From Polyangium spumosum (GTDB lineage Bacteria > Myxococcota_A > Polyangia > Polyangiales > Polyangiaceae): 64,000 nucleotides of DNA. Of this stretch, positions 54,385-64,000 are shown piece by piece. The notes below the pieces were generated by a model. That model was not told the DNA's origin, did no database searches, and saw only the letters and a list, made by a program, of their open reading frames with translations. A program made the translations under genes and the position numbers. The first letter of the stretch is position 1. Each line of letters opens with the position of its first letter. The DNA is taken from NCBI RefSeq assembly GCF_009649845.1, contig NZ_WJIE01000002.1, positions 496,001 to 560,000 of the forward strand, given 5' to 3'.

Positions 54385-56376
54385 TCACTCCCTCGGTCGA
54401 ATGAGCTGGAAATAGCGGTGCACGTAGAATCGGTACCCGTCGGGCACCTTTTCCTTGTTGATTTGCTCCTCGGCGACGGTCTTGTACTGCGTGAAGACCT
54501 TCTTGTAGCCGCCGCCCCGGAAGCCCTTCTCGGCCGCCGCGAGGATCACCTCGCTGTTCGACGGGCCCTCCCCCGTGTCGAGCCCCTGGGCCTGCACGTC
54601 CTGCGTCCCCATCTTGGGATCGGTGCGTTTTCCGGCGACGTTGCCGTCGTGCCCCGAGCCAACGCCCTTGCCGCCCGGATCCGTGCCCTGGCCGCCCTGG
54701 CCCTGCTGATCGCCCTGGCCTTGCCCCTGGCCTTCCCCCTGGCCTTCGCCCTGCCCCTGCCCGCCCCCTTGTGACAGGACGAGCATCTTCTTGCCGCCCG
54801 GGCCAATCACCCACTGTTTGCCCTGACCACCGGGCTGCTGGCCGCCGTTCTGGCCGTTCTGGCCGTCCTGGCCTTCGCCTTCCTGGCCGTCTTGACCGTC
54901 CTGGCCCTCCTGGCCCTGGCCTTGCTGGCCCTGGCCCTGCTGCGGCTGGCCCGAGCCTCCACGCGCGCGTTTGCCGAAGCGCATCATGCGCTTCATGCGC
55001 TGCTTGCCCGATTGCCCCTGCTGCCGGAGCATTTCGCGCAGCTCTTCGAGGCGCTGCCGGAGCTCTTCCTTCTCCTTCTCGGACATCTCCTCCTGCTGCA
55101 TGCGGTTGATGTCCTCGGCCGCTTGTTCGAGATCCTCGGCCGACGCGCCGAGCTCGCGCATCAGATCCTCGGCGGCCTTCGCGAGCGCCCGATCGAGCTT
55201 GTCGAGCTGCCGCCCGAGGCGCTCCTGCTTCTCCGCCTCGCGATCGAGCCTCTCGAGCTCGCGCTCCTTCTTCTTGAGGAGCCGCTCCTCCTGCTCGTCC
55301 TGCGGACCCGCGTCCTGCTCGTTTTTCTTCTGCTTCTTCTTGAGCAGCTCCTCGCGGGCCTCGGCGCGCTTCTCGTTGATCGCCGCGAGCGCGTCCTTCT
55401 GCCGCTCGGAGGCCTTCTTCAGCGCGTCCCGAAGCCGCTCGAGCGACTTCTTGTCGGGCTTCTTCTTGCCGTCACGCAGCCGCTCCGCGAGGTCCTTCAG
55501 GTCCTTCTTCGCCTTCTCGAGGTCCTTCTTCTTCAGCGACTCGCCGACGGGCTTCGAGAGCTCGCTCGACTCGAGATCCTTGCCCATCTGCTCGAGCGCC
55601 TCTTCGAGCGCCTTCCGATCGGCCTCGGCGCCCTTCAAGAGATCACGCTCGATGGCCTCCATCTTGCGGAAGGCCTCCGTGCGATCGAGGCGCTTGTTCG
55701 CGATGTCCTCGACGAGCTGGTTGAACCGCTCGATCGCGGCCTGCACCTCGGGCGTCTGATCCTTCTTCGCGAGCTCCTTCGCGGCCTCGCGGAAGAGCTC
55801 GAGGTCGTCGTCCGAGAGCGCGACCGCGTCGATCGTGCGGAGCTGCGGCGGCGCTTCCTTGATGAGCGTGGGGATCTCGAGCAGCGCGACCGCGAAGGCG
55901 CCGAGGCCCACGAGCGCCGCCGCGAAGTAGTCCGAAGGAAAACGGATCGGCGCGGCCTTGCTCGGCTTCAGCTCCCGCGTGTTCTCGCACGCGTCGTCGA
56001 TGGCCACCTCCATGAGCGGCGTACGCTCGGAGGTGGGGAGCGCGTCGAAGGCGAGCGCGTTCGTGAGCCGGTCGAAGAGGCCGTGATGGCGATCGAGCGC
56101 GATCGTCCCGGCCCGCGGCGGGAGCCTGCGGAGGAGCCCCACGAGCGCGACGGCGACGACGCCCGCCGCAGCGCCGATCAGGATCTGGCGCGCGCGCTGC
56201 TCGGAGAGGTGGTCGGGGAACAACTTGCGGCACGCGAGGGTGCCCGCGACGACGGCAAACGCCAGCGTGAGCGCGTTCGGCAGGTAACGCACGGCCCGCG
56301 CGACGCGGAGCCGAAACGAGACGATCGCGGCGGCGCGGCGGATGCGAGAGAGCCCTTGGGTACGGTGATCGCTCAC
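54385..56376 (-). CDS. Membrane-anchored coiled-coil protein with Gln/Gly-rich segment, head of the MoxR operon
   Basis: 663 residues. Two membrane helices (about 35-55 and 55-75) follow a short cytoplasmic start, with a third near 150. A very long Lys/Glu coiled-coil covers about 180-480 (KKKDLEKAKKDLKDLAERLR). Then Gln-Gly repeats (about 495-590, QGQGQ and GEGQ types) give a disordered segment, and a structured C-terminus ends FQLIRPRE. It resembles the DUF4175/TIGR02302-like protein that precedes MoxR genes in some operons, but the middle is low complexity, so homology is unclear. GTG 56376 is chosen from GGAG upstream. It may recruit MoxR partners to the membrane. Confidence 0.7.
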   Translation of the reverse strand: MSDHRTQGLSRIRRAAAIVSFRLRVARAVRYLPNALTLAFAVVAGTLACRKLFPDHLSEQRARQILIGAAAGVVAVALVGLLRRLPPRAGTIALDRHHGLFDRLTNALAFDALPTSERTPLMEVAIDDACENTRELKPSKAAPIRFPSDYFAAALVGLGAFAVALLEIPTLIKEAPPQLRTIDAVALSDDDLELFREAAKELAKKDQTPEVQAAIERFNQLVEDIANKRLDRTEAFRKMEAIERDLLKGAEADRKALEEALEQMGKDLESSELSKPVGESLKKKDLEKAKKDLKDLAERLRDGKKKPDKKSLERLRDALKKASERQKDALAAINEKRAEAREELLKKKQKKNEQDAGPQDEQEERLLKKKERELERLDREAEKQERLGRQLDKLDRALAKAAEDLMRELGASAEDLEQAAEDINRMQQEEMSEKEKEELRQRLEELREMLRQQGQSGKQRMKRMMRFGKRARGGSGQPQQGQGQQGQGQEGQDGQDGQEGEGQDGQNGQNGGQQPGGQGKQWVIGPGGKKMLVLSQGGGQGQGEGQGEGQGQGQGDQQGQGGQGTDPGGKGVGSGHDGNVAGKRTDPKMGTQDVQAQGLDTGEGPSNSEVILAAAEKGFRGGGYKKVFTQYKTVAEEQINKEKVPDGYRFYVHRYFQLIRPRE

Positions 56377-56659
56377 GGTAGAAGTCGCTCCGATCGCCCC
56401 GGGAGGACCGATCGCCGGGAGGTGAGGGGCGTCATTGTAGCTGTTGACGTTTCGGGCGCCCGTAAGTTCCTGCGGGGGGAACGCGCCGCGCAGCGCGATC
56501 TTACGCGCGCCGCGCCGGGAGGATTCCCCCGGAGCGAAAGCACGTTCGGGGCGCCCCCCTACCCGCCTCCAGGAAGCTCGCGACACCCGCAGGCACAAAC
56601 GACGAAGGGCGCCGCAGACGAAGACCGCCCGCCGCGCCCTCACCGAGGACCGCCGCTTC

Positions 56660-57421
56660 TCAGCTCGATCGACGCGCCGCCGCGCGCGGCTTCTTCGCCG
56701 TCGCCTTCCGCCCCGCCGTCGCCTTCGCCTTCGTCGTGGCCTTCTTCGCCGCCGGCGCCTTGGCCGCGCCGCCGCCCGCCGCCTTCTTCGTGGCCTTCTT
56801 CGCGGGCGCCGCCGCCTTCTTCGTGGCCTTCTTCGTGGCCTTCGCCGGGGCCTTTCCGGCCTTCTTCGCGGCCGCCTTCTTCGCCGGCTTCTTCGTGGCC
56901 TTCTTCGTCGCCTTCTTCGCGGCGCGCGCGGGCTTCGGCGGGGCCGCCTCTTCTTCCGCGGCGAGCTCCTCGTCGAGCTCGACCTCGTCGAGCGCCCGAC
57001 GCGGCGGCATCTCCTTGCCGTACTTCGCCAGGAGCTCGCGGATCTTCTCGTCGAGCTTGGCGAACTCGAAGGGCTTGTCGAGCCAACCGTCGGCGAAGAG
57101 CGGCGAGGTCATCGCGTTCATGCTCTCGCCGATGCCCGTGAGCATCAGGACCGGCGTGTTCGCGAGGGCCCCGCCCGCGGCGTTCGGAGCCTTCACGAGC
57201 TTCGCGACCTCCCAGCCGCTCATCTGCGGCATCATCACGTCGAGCATCACGAGCTCGGGGTGATGCTGCTGGATCAGGCGCCACGCGGTCTCGCCGTCGG
57301 CGGCATCGTGGACGTGAAAGCCGAGGGTCCGGAGATGGCGAGCCACCAGGCTCAGCATGGCGGGCTCGTCCTCGGCGACGACGACGGTGAGAGGCTTCGT
57401 GCTGGTGCTGGCGGACGACAT
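56660..57421 (-). CDS. Response regulator with a histone H1-like basic tail
   Basis: 253 residues. The receiver domain (about 10-135) has the acidic pocket ED (17-18), phosphoacceptor D61 in LVMLDVMMP, T95 and K116 in LDKPFEF, so it should be phosphorylatable. An acidic stretch follows (ELDEELAAEEEAA), then about 90 residues of AKKATKKA-type repeats as in histone H1 C-termini and bacterial H1-like proteins. The tail suggests non-specific DNA binding or compaction controlled by phosphorylation. No histidine kinase is in the window, so the partner is unknown. The ATG at 57421 is chosen because the frame above is a shadow. It is divergent from the epimerase gene. Confidence 0.87.
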   Translation of the reverse strand: MSSASTSTKPLTVVVAEDEPAMLSLVARHLRTLGFHVHDAADGETAWRLIQQHHPELVMLDVMMPQMSGWEVAKLVKAPNAAGGALANTPVLMLTGIGESMNAMTSPLFADGWLDKPFEFAKLDEKIRELLAKYGKEMPPRRALDEVELDEELAAEEEAAPPKPARAAKKATKKATKKPAKKAAAKKAGKAPAKATKKATKKAAAPAKKATKKAAGGGAAKAPAAKKATTKAKATAGRKATAKKPRAAARRSS

Positions 57422-57675
57422 CGTGTCGGGATGAGAGTACGCGGAAGGGTGGAAGGTCAAGGCCTACATGCGCCCGGCACTTTCGCCGCATCACCTCGGC
57501 AGGCCCGGCGCAAGGCGCCGCCGCCCCCAAGCGGCGAGGACACCTGGACATTCCCGACGCCGTCGTAAAGTCCTGCCCGTACGCGAAGGCGCGCCCTCGG
57601 GGATCGCCGGACGAACTTCGCCACGACGTACCTCGTTCCCCCGCCCGCCGGCTCCTGCGATCATGCAGCCGCGCC

Positions 57676-58686
57676 ATGACCACCACCCAGGACCTCGCCG
57701 CCGTGAGCGGCGCCACGGGATTCATCGGATCAGCCGTCGTACGCGAGCTGCTCGACCAGGGCCGCCGTGTGCGCGCGCTCGTCGAGCCCGGAGCGAGCCC
57801 GAAGAACCTCGAGGGTTTGCCCGCGGAGCGCGTCGAGCGCGTGGAGGTCGACGTCTGCGACGCGGCCGGGATGCGCAAGGCGCTCGAAGGCGCGAGCGCG
57901 TTTTACCACCTCGCGGCCATCTACAAGGTGTGGATGCCCGATCCCACGCCGATCCACCGCGTCAACATCGAGGGCACGTTGACCTCGTTGCTCGCCGCCC
58001 GCGACGTGGGCGTGCGCCGCGTGATCTACACCTCGTCGATCGCGGCGGTCGGCTTGAAGGACGACGGCACGCCCGCCGACGAGTCGACGCCGTGGAACCT
58101 CTGGGACCTCGCGAACGACTACATCGCCTCGAAATACCACGCCGAGCGCGTCGTCACGCGCCTCGCCGAGGCGGGCTTGCCCGTGGTGATCGTGAACCCC
58201 GCGTTCCCCTTCGGCCCGCGCGACATCGGGCCCACGCCGACCGGCGGCATCATCCTCTCGTTCCTGCGAGGGAAGATGCCCGGCGTGGGCAAAGGCGGGT
58301 TCTGCGCGGTCGACGTGGACGACGTCGCGATCGCGCACGTCGCCGCCGAGACCCGCGGGCGCATCGGCGAGCGGTACATCCTCGGCAACCACAACGTCAC
58401 GTTCCGCGCGTTCCTCGAGCTCGTCGCCGAGGTCTCCGGCAAGAAGCCGCCGCGGCTGCCGATCCCCGCCGGCCTCGCGCGCGCCATGGCCTTCGGCCTC
58501 GAGTCCTGGGCCGATCACGTGAGCCACACGCCGCCGATCGCCACCTACAGGAGCGTCCGCTACATGCAGCACCACGCCTACTACGACGGCTCGAAGGCCC
58601 GGCGCGAGCTCGGTTTGCCCGTGACGCCCCTCCGGACCTCGGTCGAGCGCGCGATCGAGTACTTCCGGGCGAACGGGATGGTTTGA
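57676..58686 (+). CDS. NAD-dependent epimerase/dehydratase, HpnA-like
   Basis: 336 residues. The N-terminal VSGATGFIGSAVVREL is the Rossmann GxxGxxG, and NDYIASKYHAE supplies the SDR Tyr-x3-Lys pair. FYHLAAIYKVW and VIVNPAFPFGPRD are typical of the extended SDR/dihydroflavonol reductase family. It resembles the hopanoid-associated epimerase HpnA, but no other hopanoid gene is next to it. It is cytosolic. The start at 57676 is well placed; no strong ribosome site is visible. Confidence 0.85.
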   Translation: MTTTQDLAAVSGATGFIGSAVVRELLDQGRRVRALVEPGASPKNLEGLPAERVERVEVDVCDAAGMRKALEGASAFYHLAAIYKVWMPDPTPIHRVNIEGTLTSLLAARDVGVRRVIYTSSIAAVGLKDDGTPADESTPWNLWDLANDYIASKYHAERVVTRLAEAGLPVVIVNPAFPFGPRDIGPTPTGGIILSFLRGKMPGVGKGGFCAVDVDDVAIAHVAAETRGRIGERYILGNHNVTFRAFLELVAEVSGKKPPRLPIPAGLARAMAFGLESWADHVSHTPPIATYRSVRYMQHHAYYDGSKARRELGLPVTPLRTSVERAIEYFRANGMV

Positions 58687-58706
58687 GCCCCAACGGATGA
58701 GGAGGA

Positions 58707-59324
58707 TCAGGCCGCCCGAGCGAGGGTGATCTTGTCGGACTGGCCGGCCGCGTAGAAGGAGCGCAGCGCGCGGCGCATGCGGTCGAAGTGGCCGCGGCGG
58801 GCGAAGCTCTCCTCGAGCCTGCCGGCGAAGCGCGCGGCGAGATCGTTGGCGAGGCGGTACCGATCGCCGCGCTCGGTGCCCGGCGGGTGGAGGTACACCA
58901 CGGCCTCGAAGAGGCGCGCCCGGATGCGCGCCGCGCGCGCCGGATCGAAGCGCCGCGCGGCGAGCGGGCCGTGCACGAGCAGGACGTACTTGTCGACCTC
59001 GGCCTGGAGCTCGAGCTCGAGCTGCGTCGCCGGCAGCTCGCGCCGCGCGCGCTCGGCGAGGTACAGGAAATGGCTCACGCCCTCGACGACCTGGCAGAGC
59101 AGGTCGAAGGGCGGGCTCTTTGGCTCGAGCGCCGCGCGCGGCAGGTGGAGCGCGAGCGAGACGCCGTCCTCGTCTTCCCGCACGAAGAGCACCTCGCGCC
59201 CCGCCTCGTCCGCCTCGTCCGCCTCGTCGATGGGCTGGATGAAATCCTCGACCGGCGGCGCCTCCGGGATGCCGTACGTGTGGCAGAGCTCTGCCTGGAT
59301 CCGCGCAGGGAGCGAGGGCGCCAT
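58707..59324 (-). CDS. Protein of unknown function
   Basis: 205 residues. An acidic patch (IDEADEADEAGREVLFVRE) lies near residue 35. The middle is mixed helix and strand (LCQVVEGVSHFLYLAERARR), and a helical end has ARRGHFDRMRRALRSFYAAG. No motif is recognised. The ATG at 59324 overlaps the stop of the upstream gene (TGATG), so the two are coupled and probably form one two-gene unit. It is convergent with the HpnA-like gene. Confidence 0.6.
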   Translation of the reverse strand: MAPSLPARIQAELCHTYGIPEAPPVEDFIQPIDEADEADEAGREVLFVREDEDGVSLALHLPRAALEPKSPPFDLLCQVVEGVSHFLYLAERARRELPATQLELELQAEVDKYVLLVHGPLAARRFDPARAARIRARLFEAVVYLHPPGTERGDRYRLANDLAARFAGRLEESFARRGHFDRMRRALRSFYAAGQSDKITLARAA

Positions 59325-59932
59325 CAGTGGACGCCCTCCTTTCCGCGCTGCGGCACGAGCCCGCGGGCGCCGAGCTCCTCCGCGATCTTCGACGAGCCCG
59401 TCTCGAGCCAGCGCTCGTAGAGCTTGATCAGCCCACGCTGGCCCTGCGCGCCCTTCGCGATCGCGCCGTCGGCCACCTCGTTCAGGACGGCCACGAATTG
59501 CTCGAATCGGTCGGCGAGCTCGGTGAGGACGTCGTGGGTCGCGCGCTGGCCCGGCGCGCGCAGCATGGCCGAGGCGTTGTCGTACGCGGCCCGGCCGACG
59601 CGGATCACGTAGCCGCGATTGATCCCGCGCAGCTCGACGTGGCCGCCGAAGAAGCCGACCCCGTAGAGCACGCCGTCGCCGAGCGCGCGCAGGCGCTTGA
59701 AGCGCGTGACCCCGGAGGCCTCGAGCGCGTCGTGGAGCTGGAAGGCGAGGGGTCGGGAAAATGCCGACTCGTTCTCCTCGCTGGGGTGCGCATAGTCACA
59801 CAGAACACCGACGAGATAATGAGACGCCGCCGCGGAGGCCTCGATCTTCCGCGAGCGCAGCGCATCACCGACGGCGCTCATGAAGTAGTCGGATATACTG
59901 AGAGAGATCGCAATGCTGGTTGTACGGCTCAC
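59324..59932 (-). CDS. Protein of unknown function, coupled to the next gene
   Basis: 202 residues. GTG 59932 is the preferred start, because the residues after it (SIAISLSISDYFMSAVGDAL) look structured; ATG 59881 is an alternative. The protein is mostly helical, with KIEASAAASHYLVGVLCDYA and ATHDVLTELADRFEQFVAVL, and no motif known to me. Codon use agrees with the neighbours. It lies upstream of groES on the other strand and shares a divergent region with the groESL promoter. Confidence 0.58.
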   Translation of the reverse strand: MSRTTSIAISLSISDYFMSAVGDALRSRKIEASAAASHYLVGVLCDYAHPSEENESAFSRPLAFQLHDALEASGVTRFKRLRALGDGVLYGVGFFGGHVELRGINRGYVIRVGRAAYDNASAMLRAPGQRATHDVLTELADRFEQFVAVLNEVADGAIAKGAQGQRGLIKLYERWLETGSSKIAEELGARGLVPQRGKEGVH

Positions 59933-60196
59933 GGGGCACCTCGTCCTGGACGGGGCGCCTCGGGACCGGGATCCAGCAGGCGCCACGCGCCCGGTTGAAC
60001 AACTCGTCCTCGAAAGACCGGAGAGTGGGGCTTCGCGGTCGGCTTTCGACCGGACGCGGGCCCCATGAACGGAATCTACCGCAGGGGGCGCTCGGCGCCC
60101 AGCACACGGCGGACGGTTTTACGAGGGATTCCGAGGATTTGTGGCCACCCCGGGGGGCGGCTGCCAACGATCGGCCCAGCCGAGAATTTCAGCCGC
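59933..60196. promoter_or_regulatory. Divergent upstream region, no gene seen
   Basis: 264 bp between the unknown gene pair (minus) and the groESL promoter. Nothing beyond possible promoter space is recognised. The groES leader continues to 60385. Confidence 0.5.
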
Positions 60197-60224
60197 TTGA
60201 CAGCCGAACGACCATGACTATCTT
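60197..60224 (+). promoter_or_regulatory. Sigma-70 type promoter of groESL
   Basis: TTGACA (60197-60202), then a 16-bp spacer, then TATCTT (60219-60224). It sits directly upstream of the CIRCE operator, the usual arrangement. Confidence 0.72.
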
Positions 60225-60236
60225 CCGCGCCGTTCG

Positions 60237-60263
60237 TTAGCACTCACCCCCCGTGAGTGCTAA
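60237..60263. promoter_or_regulatory. CIRCE operator (HrcA site)
   Basis: TTAGCACTC (60237-60245), a 9-bp spacer and GAGTGCTAA (60255-60263) match the consensus inverted repeat exactly. HrcA binding here should repress groESL until heat or misfolding stress. hrcA itself is not in the window. Confidence 0.96.
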
Positions 60264-60385
60264 CAATCGAAAAACCGCAAGCTCATCGGGCATGTGGCGG
60301 GGGCGCCCAAGCACGAACGCGCGCTCGCGCCTGCCCATTGCGAATGGGATCTGGTGGCCGCCGGCCACCCCCGGAGGGTTTCACG

Positions 60386-60682
60386 ATGGCGACGAAGATC
60401 AGGCCTCTGCAGGACCGCGTGATCGTCAAGCGACTCAAGGAAGAAGAGAGGACCAAGGGCGGGCTCTACATCCCGGACTCCGCCAAGGAGAAGCCCGTGG
60501 AGGGCACGGTCCTCGCCGTGGGCAATGGCAAGGTCCTCGAGGACGGCACCGTCCGCAAGCTCGACGTGAAGGAAGGCGACCGCGTCCTCTTCGGAAAGTA
60601 CTCGGGGACCGAGGTGAAGCTCGACGGGGAAGAGCACCTCATCCTGCGCGAGGACGACATCCTGGGCGTGATCGAGGCGTGA
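60386..60682 (+). CDS. groES: GroES co-chaperonin
   Basis: 98 residues. [20 protein letters not shown] opens the chain, the mobile loop includes [14 protein letters not shown], and [13 protein letters not shown] with [19 protein letters not shown] completes the fold. It caps GroEL during folding cycles. GGAGGG lies 8 bp before the ATG at 60386. groEL follows by 36 bp, in one operon under CIRCE. Confidence 0.97.
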   Translation: MATKIRPLQDRVIVKRLKEEERTKGGLYIPDSAKEKPVEGTVLAVGNGKVLEDGTVRKLDVKEGDRVLFGKYSGTEVKLDGEEHLILREDDILGVIEA

Positions 60683-62347
<1,665 letters not shown>

Positions 62348-62393
62348 TCCGAAGCGCGCCGTGACACCCACGGCGCAATCGTGAACGGACAAC

Positions 62394-62439
62394 AAGGCCG
62401 GCTCCGTCGAACAACGACGGGGTCGGCCTTCGTTTTTTT
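62394..62439 (+). terminator. Rho-independent terminator of groESL
   Basis: AAGGCCGGCTCCGTCG (62394-62409) pairs with CGACGGGGTCGGCCTT (62415-62430), with minor mismatch or wobble, then a run of seven T begins at 62433. A weaker hairpin (GCGCCGT/ACGGCGC) lies just before it. Confidence 0.92.
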
Positions 62440-62501
62440 CTTGGCGCACGAACGAACGATGCAGCGCGCCATGAGGGCCGGACCCTTGCTACAGTGGAGG
62501 C

Positions 62502-63428
62502 ATGTGGGATCGGCGGCACGTCTCCGGCTTGGCGAGCTCCGCCTTCCGGGCCCTCGGCCGGCTGGTCCACTACCTCGACCTGCACGAGGCGCCGCGGGCG
62601 GCGAGCGCCATGGCGTTCGACGCGTTCCTCAGCATCATCCCGCTGCTCGCGGTGGCCGGCTGGGCGCTGCATCGGCTGCGTAACGCGGCGGCGGAGCTGC
62701 TCGGATCGCTGCTCAGCGCGGCGCCGCCGGCCGTCTCGGCCGCGCTCGGCGAGGACTTCTTCCGCATCTCCGACGCAAAGGCCCTCGTGCTCGCGCCGGT
62801 GGGTCTCATCGCGTTCTTGTGGGTCTCGTCGGCCGGCGCGGCGACGGCCATCGGCGTCTTCGAGACGATGTTCGTGTGCGCGCCTCGTCCCTGGTGGAAG
62901 CGGCGCCTCGTCGGGCTCGGCCTCGTGCTCGGCGCGATCCCGGCCGTGGGGCTCGCGACGTTGATCGGCCTCGCGTTCACGCAGTTGACGGGCTCGATCG
63001 GCGGGGCCCTCGTGGCCGCGCTCGGGCCGGCGCTCATCCTGACCGCGCTCATCGCGGCGTTTTTCCGCCTCACGATCACGCGCCCGCCCTCGGTGCGCAG
63101 GCGCGTCTGGCCGGGCGCGATCGTGACCGTCTCGCTCTGGGCGATCGTGTCGACGGTGTTCTCGATCTACGTGCGCAGCCTGGCGCGGTACGCGACGCTG
63201 TACGGGACGCTCGCGAACGTCGCGGTGCTCCTGTTCTGGCTCTGGTTGCTCTCGATCGCGCTGCTCGTCGGCGGCGAGGTTAACGCGCAGCTCGAGGGCG
63301 TGCGAGATCCTCACGACGACATGCCCGAGCGGTGGCTCACGCCCAAGGCGGAGGGGCCGCGTTCGATTCAGCCGCCGCCGCCGCCGGAGTCGATCTTGCG
63401 GCCGAAGAGGACGGCGTCGAGCGAATAG
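62502..63428 (+). CDS. YihY/BrkB-type inner-membrane protein
   Basis: 308 residues with six hydrophobic helices. ASAMAFDAFLSIIPLLAVAG and TLYGTLANVAVLLFWLWLLS are characteristic, the latter with the W-x-x-x-S near the end. The role of this family is unsettled; once called ribonuclease BN, which is not correct. The C-terminus is Pro-rich (PPPPPESILRPKR). Its last 61 bp overlap the convergent DoxX gene. Confidence 0.87.
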   Translation: MWDRRHVSGLASSAFRALGRLVHYLDLHEAPRAASAMAFDAFLSIIPLLAVAGWALHRLRNAAAELLGSLLSAAPPAVSAALGEDFFRISDAKALVLAPVGLIAFLWVSSAGAATAIGVFETMFVCAPRPWWKRRLVGLGLVLGAIPAVGLATLIGLAFTQLTGSIGGALVAALGPALILTALIAAFFRLTITRPPSVRRRVWPGAIVTVSLWAIVSTVFSIYVRSLARYATLYGTLANVAVLLFWLWLLSIALLVGGEVNAQLEGVRDPHDDMPERWLTPKAEGPRSIQPPPPPESILRPKRTASSE

Positions 63429-63832
63429 CGGCCGGCGCCCGTGAGGGCGAGCGTGAGGCCGAGGATCGAGAGCAAGAAGGGATATTCGAACGGCCCGCCC
63501 TTGCCGGTGCCGAAAAACGCGGCGTCCGGCAGGTGCATGGAGGCCCAGGCGACGACCATGTTGAACGCGACGACCGCGGCGGCGGGGCGCGTGAGCAGGC
63601 CGAGCGCGAGGCACACGCCGCCGAGGAGCTCGGCGAGGGTCGCGCACCAGGCGAGCAGCGTCGGCGCGGGAAAACCCTTCATTGCGAGGCCACCCGCGAG
63701 CCCGGCGGGGCCGGCCGTGAGCTTGGAGAGCCCGTGCGCCGCGAGCAGCACGCCCGTCGCGAGCCGGACGAGCAAGAGGCCCAGCGAGCCCGTGCGGCTC
63801 GGATCGGGATAGAGCAGGGATCGGAGCTTCAT
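63368..63832 (-). CDS. DoxX family membrane protein
   Basis: 154 residues with four helices: GLLLVRLATGVLLAAHGLSK, LAELLGGVCLALGLL, VVAFNMVVAWASMHLP and ILGLTLALTGAGRYSLDAVL. The family is involved in quinol or redox-linked membrane functions in some species. The C-terminal GGGGG is coded by the same DNA as the proline run of the opposite gene. ATG 63832 is standard. Confidence 0.87.
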   Translation of the reverse strand: MKLRSLLYPDPSRTGSLGLLLVRLATGVLLAAHGLSKLTAGPAGLAGGLAMKGFPAPTLLAWCATLAELLGGVCLALGLLTRPAAAVVAFNMVVAWASMHLPDAAFFGTGKGGPFEYPFLLSILGLTLALTGAGRYSLDAVLFGRKIDSGGGGG

Positions 63833-63940
63833 GCCCGTGGCGTAGCACGCCGCACGCCACGCGAGGCCCGAGGACCGGGCGAGCCGCGTGAGGGCGCACG
63901 ATTGCGACGGAGGCGGGGTGGGAGGAAAACCCGCTTGGCG

Positions 63941-63956
63941 AGAAAAACGTTTTTCT
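63941..63956. other. 16-bp perfect palindrome AGAAAAACGTTTTTCT
   Basis: AT-rich palindrome overlapping the stop of the last gene by two bases. It may act as a weak bidirectional terminator or protein site. The stem has no GC clamp. Confidence 0.5.
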
Positions 63957-64000
63957 ATTTGAGGATGGTCTCGCAGCCGACCTGGATGTCGACCTTCACG
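63955..64000 (-). CDS. C-terminal end of a gene entering from the right edge
   Basis: Only 15 codons are inside the window, ending VKVDIQVGCETILK then TAG at 63957-63955. The sequence is too short to identify. The reading frame is inferred from the stop. Confidence 0.4.
   Translation of the reverse strand, partial: VKVDIQVGCETILK

Overview
The window is GC-rich chromosomal DNA from a Gram-negative bacterium. The gene content suggests a large-genome myxobacterium, probably Polyangiales (the Sorangium/Polyangium side). The signs are two eukaryote-like Ser/Thr kinases (one a kinase-ATPase-TPR giant), paired PilT ATPases, a histone-H1-like tail on a response regulator, many lipoproteins and proline- or glycine-rich secreted proteins, a SitI-like immunity protein, and a groESL operon under a perfect CIRCE operator. 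I see no phage, insertion sequence, CRISPR or rRNA. There is one tRNA, tRNA-Pro(UGG).

Layout. 1-6129 (minus) is a tightly coupled six-gene lipid operon: desaturase, CDP-archaeol-synthase-like protein, PEP-utilising phosphotransferase, small UbiA-like protein, methyltransferase and PlsC-like acyltransferase. The last gene runs off the left edge. 6144-11263 holds a membrane protein, GreB, an auxin-efflux-type carrier, a lipoprotein, a tiny basic protein, an RRM/RGG RNA-binding protein with a clear terminator, and an unknown. 11294-18108 holds two Ser/Thr kinases flanking a lipoprotein with AIQPN repeats. 18127-24370 is an accessory block: a single-chain MmeI-like restriction-modification enzyme with a compositionally foreign specificity region, a probable SitI-like immunity gene, an AHH-type nuclease toxin gene, and a 43-bp tandem repeat array in the toxin's leader.

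24371-41216 holds uracil-DNA glycosylase, a translationally coupled PilT pair followed by two homologous beta-barrel-like proteins, several lipoproteins, a GATC-rich repeat array, an envelope block (GT39-like, CDP-alcohol transferase, MMPL exporter, GT4), a 34-residue ORF with its own signals, a GH19 chitinase and tRNA-Pro. 41331-47464 holds an S9 peptidase, a CNNM/CorC protein, glutamate-cysteine ligase and a homocysteine-methyltransferase relative without its zinc cysteines. 47666-56376 is a MoxR/DUF58/VWA operon of the aerotolerance (Bat) type, started by a large coiled-coil and Gln/Gly-rich membrane protein.

56660-64000 holds the response regulator with a basic tail, a HpnA-like epimerase, a coupled pair of unknown genes, groES-groEL with promoter, CIRCE and terminator, a YihY-type membrane protein overlapping a DoxX gene end to end, and the last codons of a gene running off the right edge.

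The strongest candidates for something new are the six-gene lipid operon and the toxin/immunity pair with its repeat leader. Assignments rest on motifs read by eye in the translations. No database search was possible.
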